Assembly (NCBI RefSeq): GCF_037975245.1
Contig: NC_092569.1
Location: forward strand, 17,405,501 to 17,469,500
Length of the DNA: 64,000 nt
Source of the DNA: Apostichopus japonicus
Lineage: Eukaryota; Echinodermata; Holothuroidea; Aspidochirotida; Stichopodidae
Reading direction: 5' to 3'
Numbering within the stretch: the first letter of the stretch is position 1; each line of letters begins with the position of its first letter. Position numbers and translations under genes: made by a program. Under the pieces are notes generated by a model. That model was not told the DNA's origin. It did no database searches and saw nothing but the letters and a program-made list of their open reading frames with translations. Below are positions 45,440-56,154 of the stretch, one piece after another.

Positions 45440-46182
45440 CTATCATTGAATCAGAGGATCAACATTCAACATTATTAACATGAGTTTGACAGGCGTGGGC
45501 ACAAAATTGATCTTGCTGGACACAGTAACATTCTGCACCCAATCTGAGGGCCTCAAAAGTAGCAATAGTTACATTCAACGACAGATGACGGCAGGTCTAC
45601 AAGTGCATTGTCAACCTGTTATCTAGGGTATCCTGTCACAGGTAGTAACAGGCCCTATGTACAAAACCGCCCAACAAATCCATATTTCATGTTATGCTTT
45701 ACTTTCCGCATCTTGAAGAAACTCATTGGTTTCAGTAAAATTTATGATTGTCTACGAATTAGAGAACCTGGTGGGCTGCACTCTGATGACAGACTACACT
45801 CTCTCTGAATCACTGAAGTACTCAAAACTATCTTAAATATCTTAAATCTATTGGGACAGCAGAGGAATGTTTATAACATGTCTTGTCCTCAATGTGGATC
45901 TGTTTGGGACATGTCTACTCTAACATCATCATGAGATTGACTGTCTTCACAGCAACTGCTCACAGGTCATCACTATATTGCTGGTGTGACTTTTGTCATA
46001 TGCGGTCATACATGAGTACGTTTCAGATAAGTCTGTTTCTTTCCTATGAGGCTTGAGTATATATATGGTTGCCCGTCACAGCGGTTAACTCAACACGAAA
46101 CAGAGGGGTCGTTATCGCTGTCTTGAATCTCATTACATCATTTTCCTGTTCACAATGATTTGTGAATTTGTCAGGCTCTCAC
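45440..46182 (-). other. ARFGEF intron
   Basis: Intron of about 740 bp with nothing recognised. Confidence 0.8.
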
Positions 46183-46318
46183 CTTGTTGTACACACCACA
46201 AGAGCTGTTTCAGCAGGTCGTCCATGAGGATGCCGTTGAGAACGTCAAAATATTGACTGAAGACGTCGACGATGGCAAACAGAGCATGATTACAAGTGGT
46301 CATCATCCACTCGGCTTT
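46183..46318 (-). CDS. ARFGEF1/2: ARFGEF1/2 (BIG) exon
   Basis: Acceptor CTCTCTAG, donor GTGAGA. Encodes [39 protein letters not shown] and LWCVQQ, matching AEWMTTTCNHALYAICDVF of BIG1. Part of the HEAT-like helical repeats downstream of the Sec7 domain. Confidence 0.95.
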
Positions 46319-46735
46319 CTAGAGAGAGTAACATATTAATGGACAGAAAGCGTTAAATTGAATCTTCTGTTCACTTACTTTTCAGATCTGTACAAGTCTG
46401 GCAATAAATATTACTTTAAATTGGCATTACAGCTGGTTCCTATCAACCTTCAGTAACAGACTCCTTGCAAATGATGTTCAAAAAATTAGTAAAAAAAAAG
46501 GTGCAAATCCTTGGATGATGATAACATTAGTAATGTAAAGGGAGATGAACATAACAAAAGTAGTAACTTGAATGAATTTAAGGTGCCATGAACTTTGACA
46601 AAGTCTTCAAGGAGGGACCTCTCCATTTTATAATTATACATTCCTTCAAAGCCAATTATATGTTCTCTGTTAGTTTCATACAGTAAATATGTGAGAAATA
46701 TTTCCATTGCTCAATATAATTAAGTCAATTCTTAC
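46319..46735 (-). other. ARFGEF intron
   Basis: Intron of about 420 bp with nothing recognised. Confidence 0.8.
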
Positions 46736-46865
46736 CTCAGCCATCTGATCAGGCAGTTTCATGTTGTCAAATATCCTGAAAACGATCCTAAAGATGTCTT
46801 TCCACCAGTGGGGTAGGAATGTATGACCATAGCTTTTCATTATCTCAAACAATACAGTTAAACCC
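46736..46865 (-). CDS. ARFGEF1/2: ARFGEF1/2 (BIG) exon
   Basis: Acceptor TGGAACAG, donor GTAAGA. Encodes [39 protein letters not shown] and QMAE. The [20 protein letters not shown] block is among the most conserved of BIG proteins. Confidence 0.96.
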
Positions 46866-48854
46866 CTGTTCCAAAGGAAAAATAAAACTTTTCATCAACA
46901 ACAGAGAGAGGAGAAATATCAACAGGGTCTGCAGCATGTATATACATAATAGTCCACACATGAGTGAACACATTAATACTGTTACATATCCATAGTGTGT
47001 TGGCCAGGGTTAAAAGGATTATAGATCTAGCAATCTCAGTTCATGCTTAAATTTATCTTATCGATTTGAAAATAGTCATCCAAAAAGGAAAAAGGTGCAG
47101 AGTATGACCAAGGTCTGATTTGTCATTGGACCAACTGGCCACACTCCCATGGCATATAACATGGAGGGACTCCAAACTTCACAGAAACAAGAGAGAAAGG
47201 ATTAGGTAATTTTCCCTGAGTATCCTTAAATAAAGTTCACATAATTTGATTAGTTGCCTCTTCATGTTATAGTCCTAACTTAGGGTATACCAAGTTATAC
47301 ATCAAGCAAGTGACTATACATCCCTGTGTAAACAACTGTGTAAACATATTTACATATAAGCGTAGGGCTTTTCCATGGCTCCCTCAAAGCCAGTTGCAGG
47401 CTAGACATTTATGTAAGGCTCAAGGCCTCAAAAAAAAAGGTAAATCCTATCATGACAAATGAATCTTTCAGCAACTTTTAGGCAAAATAGGTCAAAATGC
47501 CCAGGACACCACTCTGGGCTAGTGCTGTTGCCAGGGCAGTGTGCAGTTCTATGCTCAGGACACCACTCTGAGCTGGTATTGCTGCCTGGGCAGTGTGCAG
47601 TTCTCTGCCCAGAACACCACTCTGAGCTGGTACTGTTGCCTGGGCAGTGTGCAGTTCTATGCCCAGGACACCACTCTAGGCTGGTACTGTTGCCTGGGCA
47701 GTGTGCAGTTCTATGCCCAGGACACCACTCTGAGCTGGTATTATTGCCTGGGCAGTGTGCAGTTCTATGCCCAAGACACCACTAATAGCTGGTACTGTTG
47801 CCTGGGCAGTGTGCAGTTCTATGCCCAGGACACCACTCTGGGCTGGTATTGCTGCCTGTGCAGTGTGCAGTTCTATGCCCAGGACACCACTCTGAGCTGG
47901 TACTGTTGCCTGGGCAGTGTGCAGTTCTATGCCCAGGACACCACTCTGGGCTGGTATTGCTGCCTGGGCAGTGTGCAGTTCTATGCCCAGGACACCACTC
48001 TGGGCTGGTACTGTTGCCTGGGCAGGATGCAGTTCTATGCCCAGGACACCACTCTGGGCTGGTACTGTTGCCTGGGCAGTGTGCAGTTCTATGCCCAGGA
48101 CACCACTCTGGGCTGGTATTGCTGCCTGGGCAGTGTGCAGTTCTATGCCCAGGACACCACTCTGGGCTGGTACTGTTGCCTGGGCAGTGTGCAGTTCTAT
48201 GCCCAGGACACCACTCTGGGCTGGTATTGCTGCCTGGGCAGTGTGCAGTTCTATGCCCAGGACACCAATCTGGGCTGGTTCTGTTGCCTGGGCAGTGTGC
48301 AGTTCTATGCCCAGGACACCACTCGGGCTGGTATTGCTGCCTGGGCAGTGTGCAGTTCTATGCCCAGGACACCACTCTGAGCTGGTACTGTTGCCTGGGC
48401 AGTGTGCAGTTCTATGCCCAGGACACCACTCTGAGCTGGTACTGTTGCCTGGGCAGTGTGCAGTTCTATGCCCAGGACACCACTCCGGGCTGGTATTGCT
48501 GCCTGGGCAGTGTGCAGTTCTATGCCCAGGACACCACTCTGAGCTGGTACTGTTGCCTGGGCAGTGTGCAGTTCTATGCCCAGGACACCACTCTGGGCTG
48601 GTATTGCTGCCTAGGCAGTGTGCAGTTCTATCCTGTCACCTGACACTTTAAAAATCAACCTTGAACGGTCTAACACTGTATGAAAGCAACATGATGACAG
48701 GTTAAAAGCTGTGACCAACCCAATCTGGAGTAAATAGTTAGAAGTAAGCTAAGTAACTTGAAAGGTCTAATTGTGTCACTGTATTATCCACAACACAATG
48801 ACATGTTGAAAGCTGTGACCAACCTAATCTGGAGTAAGTGGTTGGAAGTCTTAC
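46866..48854 (-). other. ARFGEF intron with 54-bp minisatellite
   Basis: Intron of about 2.0 kb. More than half of it is the minisatellite at 47499-48635. The flanks hold nothing recognised. Confidence 0.8.
47499..48635 (+). repeat. 54-bp minisatellite, about 21 copies
   Basis: The unit starts GGCAGTGTGCAGTTCTATGC and contains CCAGGACACCAC. Two variants, ending 'tactgttgcc' and 'tattgctgcc', often alternate. Because 54 is a multiple of three and the unit has no stop in any plus-strand frame, all three forward frames stay open for 240-280 codons. One frame repeats an 18-residue unit VQFYAQDTTLSWYCCLGS. It is antisense to ARFGEF and inside an intron, so translation is unlikely. Confidence 0.95.
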
Positions 48855-48988
48855 CTGGTGCGTACGTCCAGCTTACATCTGTTTATGACACAAGATAGCT
48901 CAAACAGGACAGGGAACCACCCTTTAACCCATATCCTGTCTTCTTCGTTAACGTTAAGCTCCTGGTCTCCCACATGGTCGTGAAACAT
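48855..48988 (-). CDS. ARFGEF1/2: ARFGEF1/2 (BIG) exon
   Basis: Acceptor ATCTTCAG, donor GTAAGA. Encodes [39 protein letters not shown] and LDVRTR, matching [22 protein letters not shown] of BIG1. Confidence 0.95.
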
Positions 48989-49452
48989 CTGAAGATTGCC
49001 AAAATGAATCAACTTTAATAGTTACATTGTAAATCTACAGTTTCCTTTGTGAAGTCTTTGTAGAGAACTTTGACAATTCCTACTCAACCTTTATTCAGAT
49101 AAATACCAGATTACACACAAAAGCTTCTTTAATAACAGAAGACCTTAGCCAGAGATTAGAATTGAAAGCTCTACAGTTCAATAAAAAGAAGAATAGAAAC
49201 AAGAACTAGGCAGAGCCTATTCCTAAAATGTGATTATATGACCTCAATAATGTCATAACCCTAGTGGGCACATCGTCCTACCTAAACCAGGTTTGAAGGG
49301 AATTATGGGATGAGGAACCAAGTCTTTGTTATTGATCACATGTATATACTGTAGTACAAGGAGATTTTAGAAGACAATACATAAGATGTGGTGTGTATAA
49401 AGGTACTGTGGCTTGTAATTTATCTTGAACAAGTCTTTGTGACAAGAGTTAC
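48989..49452 (-). other. ARFGEF intron
   Basis: Intron of about 460 bp with nothing recognised. Confidence 0.8.
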
Positions 49453-49613
49453 CTGTGGTCGGTCCATGACATATTTCGCACACGTTCTTATCAGTCGTAT
49501 AGCTTCCATGCTTGTGTCAGGGAAAGCTGAGTTACAGGCAAACTCAGAAAGACATTTCACCGCATCCTGAAAGGAGTGCAACATGGCTGGGAAACAGCTC
49601 TCAAAGATTGAAT
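49453..49613 (-). CDS. ARFGEF1/2: ARFGEF1/2 (BIG) exon
   Basis: Encodes [40 protein letters not shown] and [13 protein letters not shown], matching [20 protein letters not shown] of BIG1. Acceptor TTGGTAG, donor GTAACT. It takes one nucleotide from the exon almost 10 kb upstream, across the intron that holds the 91-bp array and the DIRS element. Confidence 0.96.
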
Positions 49614-50194
49614 CTACCAAGAGCAAGAAGTTAACAAACTGTTGACATATATTGAATTGCCCACGTGTAAATTAAAATAAATGCATGATGATGTTTCCAA
49701 ATTTGTTAAAAACAAAGTTGAAACTTCATTGTATATTAGAGAAAAAACAAATTTGACAAAAGCAACCATTTTATGACTGCTTTTGTGTTTCTTTGTTTAT
49801 AGATTCAGAACTCAACTTTGTTCAAACAATTAGAAAAGTTGCATAGCTATTAATATTCAATATTAAGCATGGATTAAAATTGTTAATAGTGAGCCTTGGT
49901 CAAATACAGAAATAAACAGGCCAGCTTAATGCCTGCAGTGCCATAGGTTTATTGAGTAGTGCCCATTTCTATACCAAATATTTCATATCGCTGCGACAGA
50001 TGAACGATTTAGTTCCCACGTGAATGTAATGCACCTTATACATTGGTCCGATGCCACCTGTTATGAGATTAGGAAATGTGAAGTCTTCTTCGATGTATTT
50101 TTGTATATAAATAATAGATTATGAACATTTGGCAAGGTACCAGGGATTGACCCCAAAGTCAGGACCAATCCTGATATTTTCAGATACTGACTGA
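49614..50194 (-). other. ARFGEF intron, unique part
   Basis: Unique AT-rich intron sequence before the 91-bp array, with nothing recognised. Confidence 0.8.
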
Positions 50195-52644
50195 GAAACT
50201 AAATTACATCTATTCATAACATACTTGACAGACCAATGTTCACTTTCAAATTTCATGAGAGTTTTGAGAAGTGGACTTACTGATTATGTTCCCTGTTGTA
50301 TTCATAATATACTTGATGGATCAATGTTCATTTTCAATCTTCAGTATGAGAGGTCTGAGAGATGGACTTACTGATTATAATTCCTGCTGTATTCATAATA
50401 TACTTGATGGATCAATGTTAACTTTCAATCTTCAGTATGAGAGGTCTGAGAGATGGACTTACTAATTATGTTTCCTGTTGTATTCATATATACTTGATGG
50501 ATCAATGTTCACTTTCAATCTTCAGTATGAGAGGTCTGAGAGATGGACTTACTGATTATGTTACCTGTTGTATTCATAATATATTTGATGGACCAATGTT
50601 CAATTTCAATCTTCAGTGTGAAAGGTCTGAGAGATGGACTTACTGATTATGTTTCCTGTTATATTCATAATATATTTGATGGATCAATGTTGTCTTTCAA
50701 TCTTCAGTATGAGAGGTCTGAGAGATGGACTTACTGATTATGTTTCCTGTTATATTCATAATATATTTGATGGATCAATGTTGTCTTTCAATCTTCAGTA
50801 TGAGAGGTCTGAGAGATGGATTTACTGATTATGTTTCCTGTTGTATTCATATTATATACTTGATGGATCAATGTTCACTTTCAATCTTTAGTATGAGAGG
50901 TCTACGATATGGACTTACTAATTATGTTTCCTGTTGTATTCATATATACTTGATGGATTAATGTTCACTTTCAATCTTCAGTATGAGAGGTCTGAGAGAT
51001 GGACTTACTGATTATGTTACCTGTTGTATTCATAATATATTTGATGGACCAATGTTCAATTTCAATCTTCAGTGTGAAAGGTCTGAGAGATGAACATACT
51101 GATTATGTTTCCTGTTATTTATTCATAATATATTTGATGGATCAATGTTGTCTTTCAATCTTCAATATGAGAGGTCTGAGAGATGGACTTACTGATTATG
51201 TTTCCTGTTATATTCATAATATACTTGTTGGATCAATGTTCACTTTCAATCTTCAGTATGAGAGGTCTGAGAGATGGGCTTGCTGATTATGTTTCCTGTT
51301 ATATTCATTATATACTTGATGGATCAATATTCACTTTCAATCTTCAGTATGAGAGGTCTACGAGATGGACTTACTGATTACGTTTCCTGTTGTATTCATA
51401 ATATACTTGATGGATCAATGTTCACTTTCAATCTTCAGTATGAGAGGTCTGAGAGATGGACTTACTGATTATGTTTCCTGTTGTATTCATAATATCCTGA
51501 TGGATCAATGTTCACTTTCAATCTTTAGTATGAGAGGTCTGAGAGATGGATTTACTGATTATGTTTCCTGTTGTATTCATAATATACTTGATGGATAAAT
51601 GTTCACTTTCAATCTTTAGTATGAGAGGTCTACGATATGGACTTACTGATTATGTTTCCTGTTATATTCATAATATACTTGATGGATCAATGTTCACTTT
51701 CAATCTTCAGTATGAGAGGTCTGAGAGATGGACTTACTGATTATGTTTCCTGTTATATTCATAATATACTTGTTGGATCAATGTTCACTTTAAATCTTCA
51801 GTATGAGAGGTCTGAGAGATAGACTTGCTGATTATGTTTCCTGTTATATTCATTATATACTTGATGGATCGATATTCACTTTCAATCTTCAGTATGAGAG
51901 GTCTGAGAGATGGACTTACTGATTATGTTTCCTGTTGTATTCATAATATCCTGATGGATCAATGTTCACTTTCAATCTTTAGTATGAGAGGTCTGAGAGA
52001 TGGATTTACTGATTATGTTTCCTGTTGTATTCATAATATACTTGATGGATAAATGTTCACTTTCAATCTTCAGTATGAGAGGTCTGAGAGATGGACTTAC
52101 TGATTATGTTTCCTGTTGTATTCATATTATATACTTGATGGATCAATGTTCACTTTCAATCTTCAGTATGAGAGGTCTGAGAGATGGACTTACTGATTAT
52201 GTTTCCTGTTGTATTAATAATATATTTGATGGACCAATGTTCACTTTCAATCTTCAGTGTGAAAGGTCTGAGAGATGGACTTACTGATTATGTTTCCTGT
52301 TATATTCATAATATATTTGATGGATCAATGTTCACTTTCAATCTTCAGTATGAGAGGTCTAAGAGATGGACTTTCTGATTATGTTTCCTGTTATATTCAT
52401 AATATACTTGATGGATCAATGTTCACTTTCAATCTTCAGTATGAGAGGTCTGAGAGATGGACTTACTGATTATGTTTCCTGTTGTATTCATAATATACTT
52501 GTTGGATCAATGTTCACTTTAAATCTTCAGTATGAGAGGTCTGAGAGATGGACTTGCTGATATGTTTCCTGTTATATTCATTATATACTTGATGGATCGA
52601 TATTCACTTTCAATCTTCAGTATGAGAGGTCTACAAGATGGACT
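50195..52644 (+). repeat. 91-bp tandem array, distal part, about 26 units
   Basis: The unit reads, in part, GAGAGGTCTGAGAGATGG then ACTTACTGATTATG then TTTCCTGTTGTATTCATAAT. The farthest unit (about 50195-50285) is most diverged. On the minus strand each unit has the last ~19 nt of the ARFGEF exon at 59570-59742 followed by its donor GTAAGT and about 70 nt of the adjoining intron. Some units have the donor mutated (GTAAAT, GTATGT or GCAAGC). The array stops where the DIRS element is inserted. Confidence 0.96.
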
Positions 52645-52684
52645 CCCCAAACCTTAACCGGTTTGTGAATAAACGAGCGACGTA

Positions 52685-52734
52685 CTCACCTCATATAACC
52701 TATGCATTACTGTATTAACCTCGCTCTAGCATCT
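52685..52734 (+). repeat. DIRS inverted terminal repeat, left
   Basis: Fifty bases starting CTCACCTCATATAACC and ending TCTAGCATCT. They are the reverse complement of 58589-58638 with a single difference. Confidence 0.96.
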
Positions 52735-53203
52735 GGCAATTGTCTGTATGTGAGTGTGGCCATCTCCCTTCCGTAATTTCCAGGCTGCACTGGTGCGGCA
52801 CCGGACGGAGAAGGGGGAGAGGACCTACCAAGGGGCGGAAACCCCGAGGATACATCCAAAAATCATTCTCACCTGAAGAGGCCCTTGGTGGGCTGTGGTG
52901 GGTGACAGGTGGGTCCTGAGCGGGCCCGAAGTGGGTCCTGAGTGGGTCGTCGGTGGGTGTAGGCGAGACCCCCACGACATCCCTCGAAAATTCCTGGGAG
53001 GAAAGGCCGTCACATATCTGTGTGGCCAGCTCCCCTAGTATCCGAGGAGGGCATCCGACGTGGTTGTATGGTTCCTTCCGCGAGGTCCCCCATAGTGGGG
53101 AGGCGGGCCGGGATGTTATATGAGGTGAGTACGTCCCTCGTTAATTCACAAGCCGGTTAAGGTTTGGGGAATTCACAGCGCGTACTCCCTCAGCTCATAT
53201 AAC
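52735..53203. other. DIRS non-coding zone next to left end
   Basis: GC-rich sequence between the recombinase stop and the left inverted repeat. It contains the internal complementary region. Frames in it are proline-rich and look like chance. Confidence 0.7.
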
Positions 53204-53212
53204 CTATGCATT
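53115..53212. repeat. DIRS internal complementary region
   Basis: 53115-53169 is the reverse complement of the left terminus, and 53170-53212 is the reverse complement of the right terminus. They meet at GGGG/AATTC. This is the template thought to join the ends during circularisation of DIRS cDNA. Confidence 0.93.
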
Positions 53213-53845
53213 TGTGACACAGGAGCCCTGGCGGTGGGTCGAGGATCTCGCGGGCGGCGGACCTAGGGCCGCTCGGGCAAAATCCCCTTCTGTGGCAGGG
53301 GTGTTTGTGAGATAGCAGGCGACAAAGGAAGACGGAGTCTTCCAGGCCGCCGCCTTCATAATATCTTCCAGGGGAACCCCCCGGAACCACGCCCTGGATG
53401 TGGCGTGGCCTCGGACGTCATGCGCCCGGACGGGTTCCCCAGGCTGCGTGTGGGCACGTATTAGGTCGGCCACCCACCGTGAAATGGTGTCCTTTGAGGC
53501 CGGGGTGTAAGGCGACCTCGGTAAAATGAAGAGCCTGTCCGAGGTACGTAGCTGTTTGGTCCTCTCTATGTACCACTTAAGGGCTCGGACAGGGCACCAG
53601 CGCTTGTCTTCCGCGATTGACGAGGCTTGAGACAGACTTGGGAGGAAGATCTTGTTCGGGGTAAAGGTTAATGATTGGTTCTTTGGGAGGAAGTGAGGGT
53701 CAGGTAGTAATCTGACTCCTCCTGGTTCGAACCTTGTGAACCCCCGTTGGAGGGTGAGCGCATGGAGGCAGCTTCTGCGCCTAGCAGAGGCGGCTGCGAT
53801 CAGAAACAGTGTTTTGTGTGTTAGCTCGTCCAATGGAGCATTGTG
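53204..53845 (-). pseudogene. DIRS tyrosine recombinase, C-terminal catalytic part
   Basis: Encodes LTHKTLFLIAAASARRRS (first catalytic Arg in the ARRRS block), VRAHDVRGHATSRAW (the His-x-x-Arg pair), and VACYLTN with the nucleophilic Tyr. All four signature residues are visible. The N-terminal part (53846-54262) is in another frame. The shift lies at about 53841-53848, where TACACAAT appears to contain two extra bases, so the enzyme is broken in this copy. Confidence 0.92.
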
Positions 53846-54262
53846 TACGGAGAGCCCGCGAGGGTCGTCTGGACCTCGTGGAGGGCCCATGATGGGGCCA
53901 GGCGGCGCCTGGGAGGGCGCCTGTGAAACATGCCCATTAAGACCTGGCGGAGGACAGGGTTGGTTCCTACTGTGGAGCCATCCGAGAATCCGCTGTGAAC
54001 CGCCGCTATTGCGGAGCGGTAATTTCTAATTGTGCTTATTTGCTTCCCTTCTCGGAAGAGTTCAAGTAGGAAGGCCGCCACCTGGTCTACTGAGGCCTCC
54101 ACGGGATCAACAGCGTTGCCCCTGGCCCAAACATAGAATCGGTGCAGTCTAGAATCGTATGTTTTAATCGTGGACTGCCGGCAGGCATCCACTGCAATGT
54201 CCGCAACCTCCGGTGGAAACCCCGCTGTCTGGAGCGAGAGCCGGAGAGTTTCCACGCAGCTA
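53846..54262 (-). pseudogene. DIRS tyrosine recombinase, N-terminal core-binding part
   Basis: Encodes LSLQTAGFPPEVADIAVDA, STIKTYDSRLHRFYVWA, VAAFLLELF and ISTIRNYRSAIAAVH, the N-terminal SAM-like core-binding domain of DIRS recombinases. It overlaps the end of the methyltransferase-like frame, the usual DIRS arrangement. It happens to share a frame with the reverse transcriptase because of the frameshift near 54868. Confidence 0.88.
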
Positions 54263-54868
54263 GATGGAGGCTCGTGATGTCGGGGTGGGTTATTTGGCCG
54301 CTCCGTTGGGAGAGGAGCTTGGCGGCCGGTGCGAATTTGTATGGTAGGTCCACCGGCATCTCGATGATGAGTGGGAACCATGCTTGATTGGGCCAGCAAG
54401 GAGCGATCAAAAGCATGTCCGCTTCCACGTCCCGAAGCATTGTGAGAACTTTGCGGAGTAATCCCAGTGGGGGAAAGGCGTACATGGAGAGGCCCGCCCA
54501 TGGGACGACTAGGGCGTCGGTCTTCCAGGCCTGTGGGTCGTGGTACTTGGAGCAGAACGTCGGGAGCTTGGCGTTCTTGGCCGTCGCAAGCATGTCGACG
54601 GACGGCCTGCCGAACAGGTGGAATACGTGGTCGGACCACGTTCGGGAGAGCTCCCATTCCCCATTGTCGAGATACCCCCTTGACAGTGCGTCTGCCAGTA
54701 CATTGTCCTTCCCTGCTAGGTGGGATGCCCGTAGGCCGATCCGAAGGGAGTCGCAGAGGACGAGCAGGTCCCATGTCCTGCGTAGGAGAGCCAGGGATCG
54801 AGTGCCCCCTTGACGGTTGATATATGCCACGGTCGTGGTGTTGTCTGACCGGACCGTGACTGTGGCCC
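54087..54868 (-). pseudogene. DIRS RNase H end and methyltransferase-like domain
   Basis: Begins TVTVRSDNTTTVAYINRQGG and HLAGKDNVLADALSRG (end of RNase H), then PSVDMLATAKNAKLPTF, WAGLSMYAFPPLGLL and LIAPCWPNQAWFPL. This is the conserved domain annotated in DIRS elements as a Dam-like methyltransferase. A one-base shift at about 54868-54871 puts it out of frame with the reverse transcriptase, so the natural RT-RH-MT protein is broken. Confidence 0.88.
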
Positions 54869-56154
54869 ATTAGGTGGGTTGCCCAGTGACGTACGGCCCT
54901 CAGGACCGCTTCTGTCTCTAAATTATTGATATGGAGACCCCTCTCGGGCTCCTCCCATTCGCCGGCGACTGTGTGAACGCCCCAAACAGCTCCCCAACCG
55001 CTGAGGGAGGCATCCGTCGTGATCGACGTTGTAGGGGCTGGGTTCCTGAAAGGTCGCCCTGCCGCGATCCTGTCCGACTCTGCCCACCACGTGAGAAACA
55101 GGCGTAGCCCCGTTGAAAGTGGGATCGGCGTTGCCGCAGACGATCGGTCCGGGGCATAGTGTTTGAGGAGGTGCCGCTGGAGCGGCCGCATTCTGAGTCT
55201 GCACAGGTTCAGAAGGTCTGTGAAGCTCGCCATCTTCCCCAACAGGCGCTGCCACGTGAGCGCTGGGGTATTCCGATTGCCTAGTATTTCTCTGGCCGTG
55301 GCCACTAGGCTCGCCGTTCTTTCGGCCGTCGGGTAGACCATGCCGCGGGCGAGGTCGAGACGGGCCCCCAAGTATATGATCGATTGAGCAGGCACGAGGT
55401 TGGATTTCTCGACGTTGATTAACCAGCCCAGTCTCGTCAGGAGGGAGACGGTGGCGTTTGTACTGGCGAGTGCCCCTTGCTGGGAGTTGCCGAGTACTAA
55501 CCAATCGTCTAGGTAGGCGAACACCATTACCCCGTTTCGACGGAGGTGAGCCAGGACCGCCCTCGTTACCCTGGTGAAAACCCTGGGTGCTGTGGAGAGG
55601 CCAAATGGTAGCGCTGTGAAGCGGTAATCTATCGCCTTGCACCTGAACGCGAGGAATCGCTGGTCCTCGCGTCGGATGGGAATATGTAGGTAGGCATCCT
55701 TTAGATCGACGGAGGATGCCCACATCCCTGGGCGCAGCATGTGAAGGATTGATGTGAGAGTCTCCATCCTGAACCTCTCCAGTCGGATGAACCTCCTGTT
55801 GAGAGGTCTGAGGTTCAGGATGGGCCTCCAAGTCCCGTTCTTCTTCAACGTGAGGAAGAACGAGGACCAGAAGAGGGGGCCGTCCGCGTTTGCGGCGGTG
55901 ACCCGCGTAATGGCGCCTTTTTTGAGGAGACTGTTGATCTCGTCCTCGAGGGCTGCCCGCTTTTCCGGTATCTCGGGTACTGGCGTGGTTGTTAAGAGGC
56001 CATATTGGGGTAGGGTAGACGAGAACTCTATCTTGTAGCCCCCTTTTACCACGTTAAGTACCCAGGCTCCTGGGTCGATTTCCTCCCAGTGAGCCCCAAA
56101 AACTCTTAGTCGCCCCCCACCTTGGCCTTGGGCGTTACGGTGGGGTGGGCATCC
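54869..56154 (-). pseudogene. DIRS reverse transcriptase and RNase H start
   Basis: Reads VFGAHWEEIDPGAWVLN, KKGAITRV, LRPLNRRFIRLERFRM, DLKDAYLHIPI, LPFGLSTAPRVFTRV and the catalytic box AYLDDWLVLG. It then enters RNase H (TTDASLSGWGAVW, NNLETEAVLRAVRHW). The first ATG is at 56052, but the similarity starts further upstream. The frame is the same as that of gag and is separated from it by a single TAG at 56155-56157, so either stop readthrough or internal initiation would be needed. Confidence 0.92.

Noticed and set aside
53821-56052. A 743-codon frame as one RT-recombinase fusion protein
   Set aside because: The middle third is out of frame relative to the RNase H and methyltransferase-like domains. 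The fusion is produced by a frameshift.
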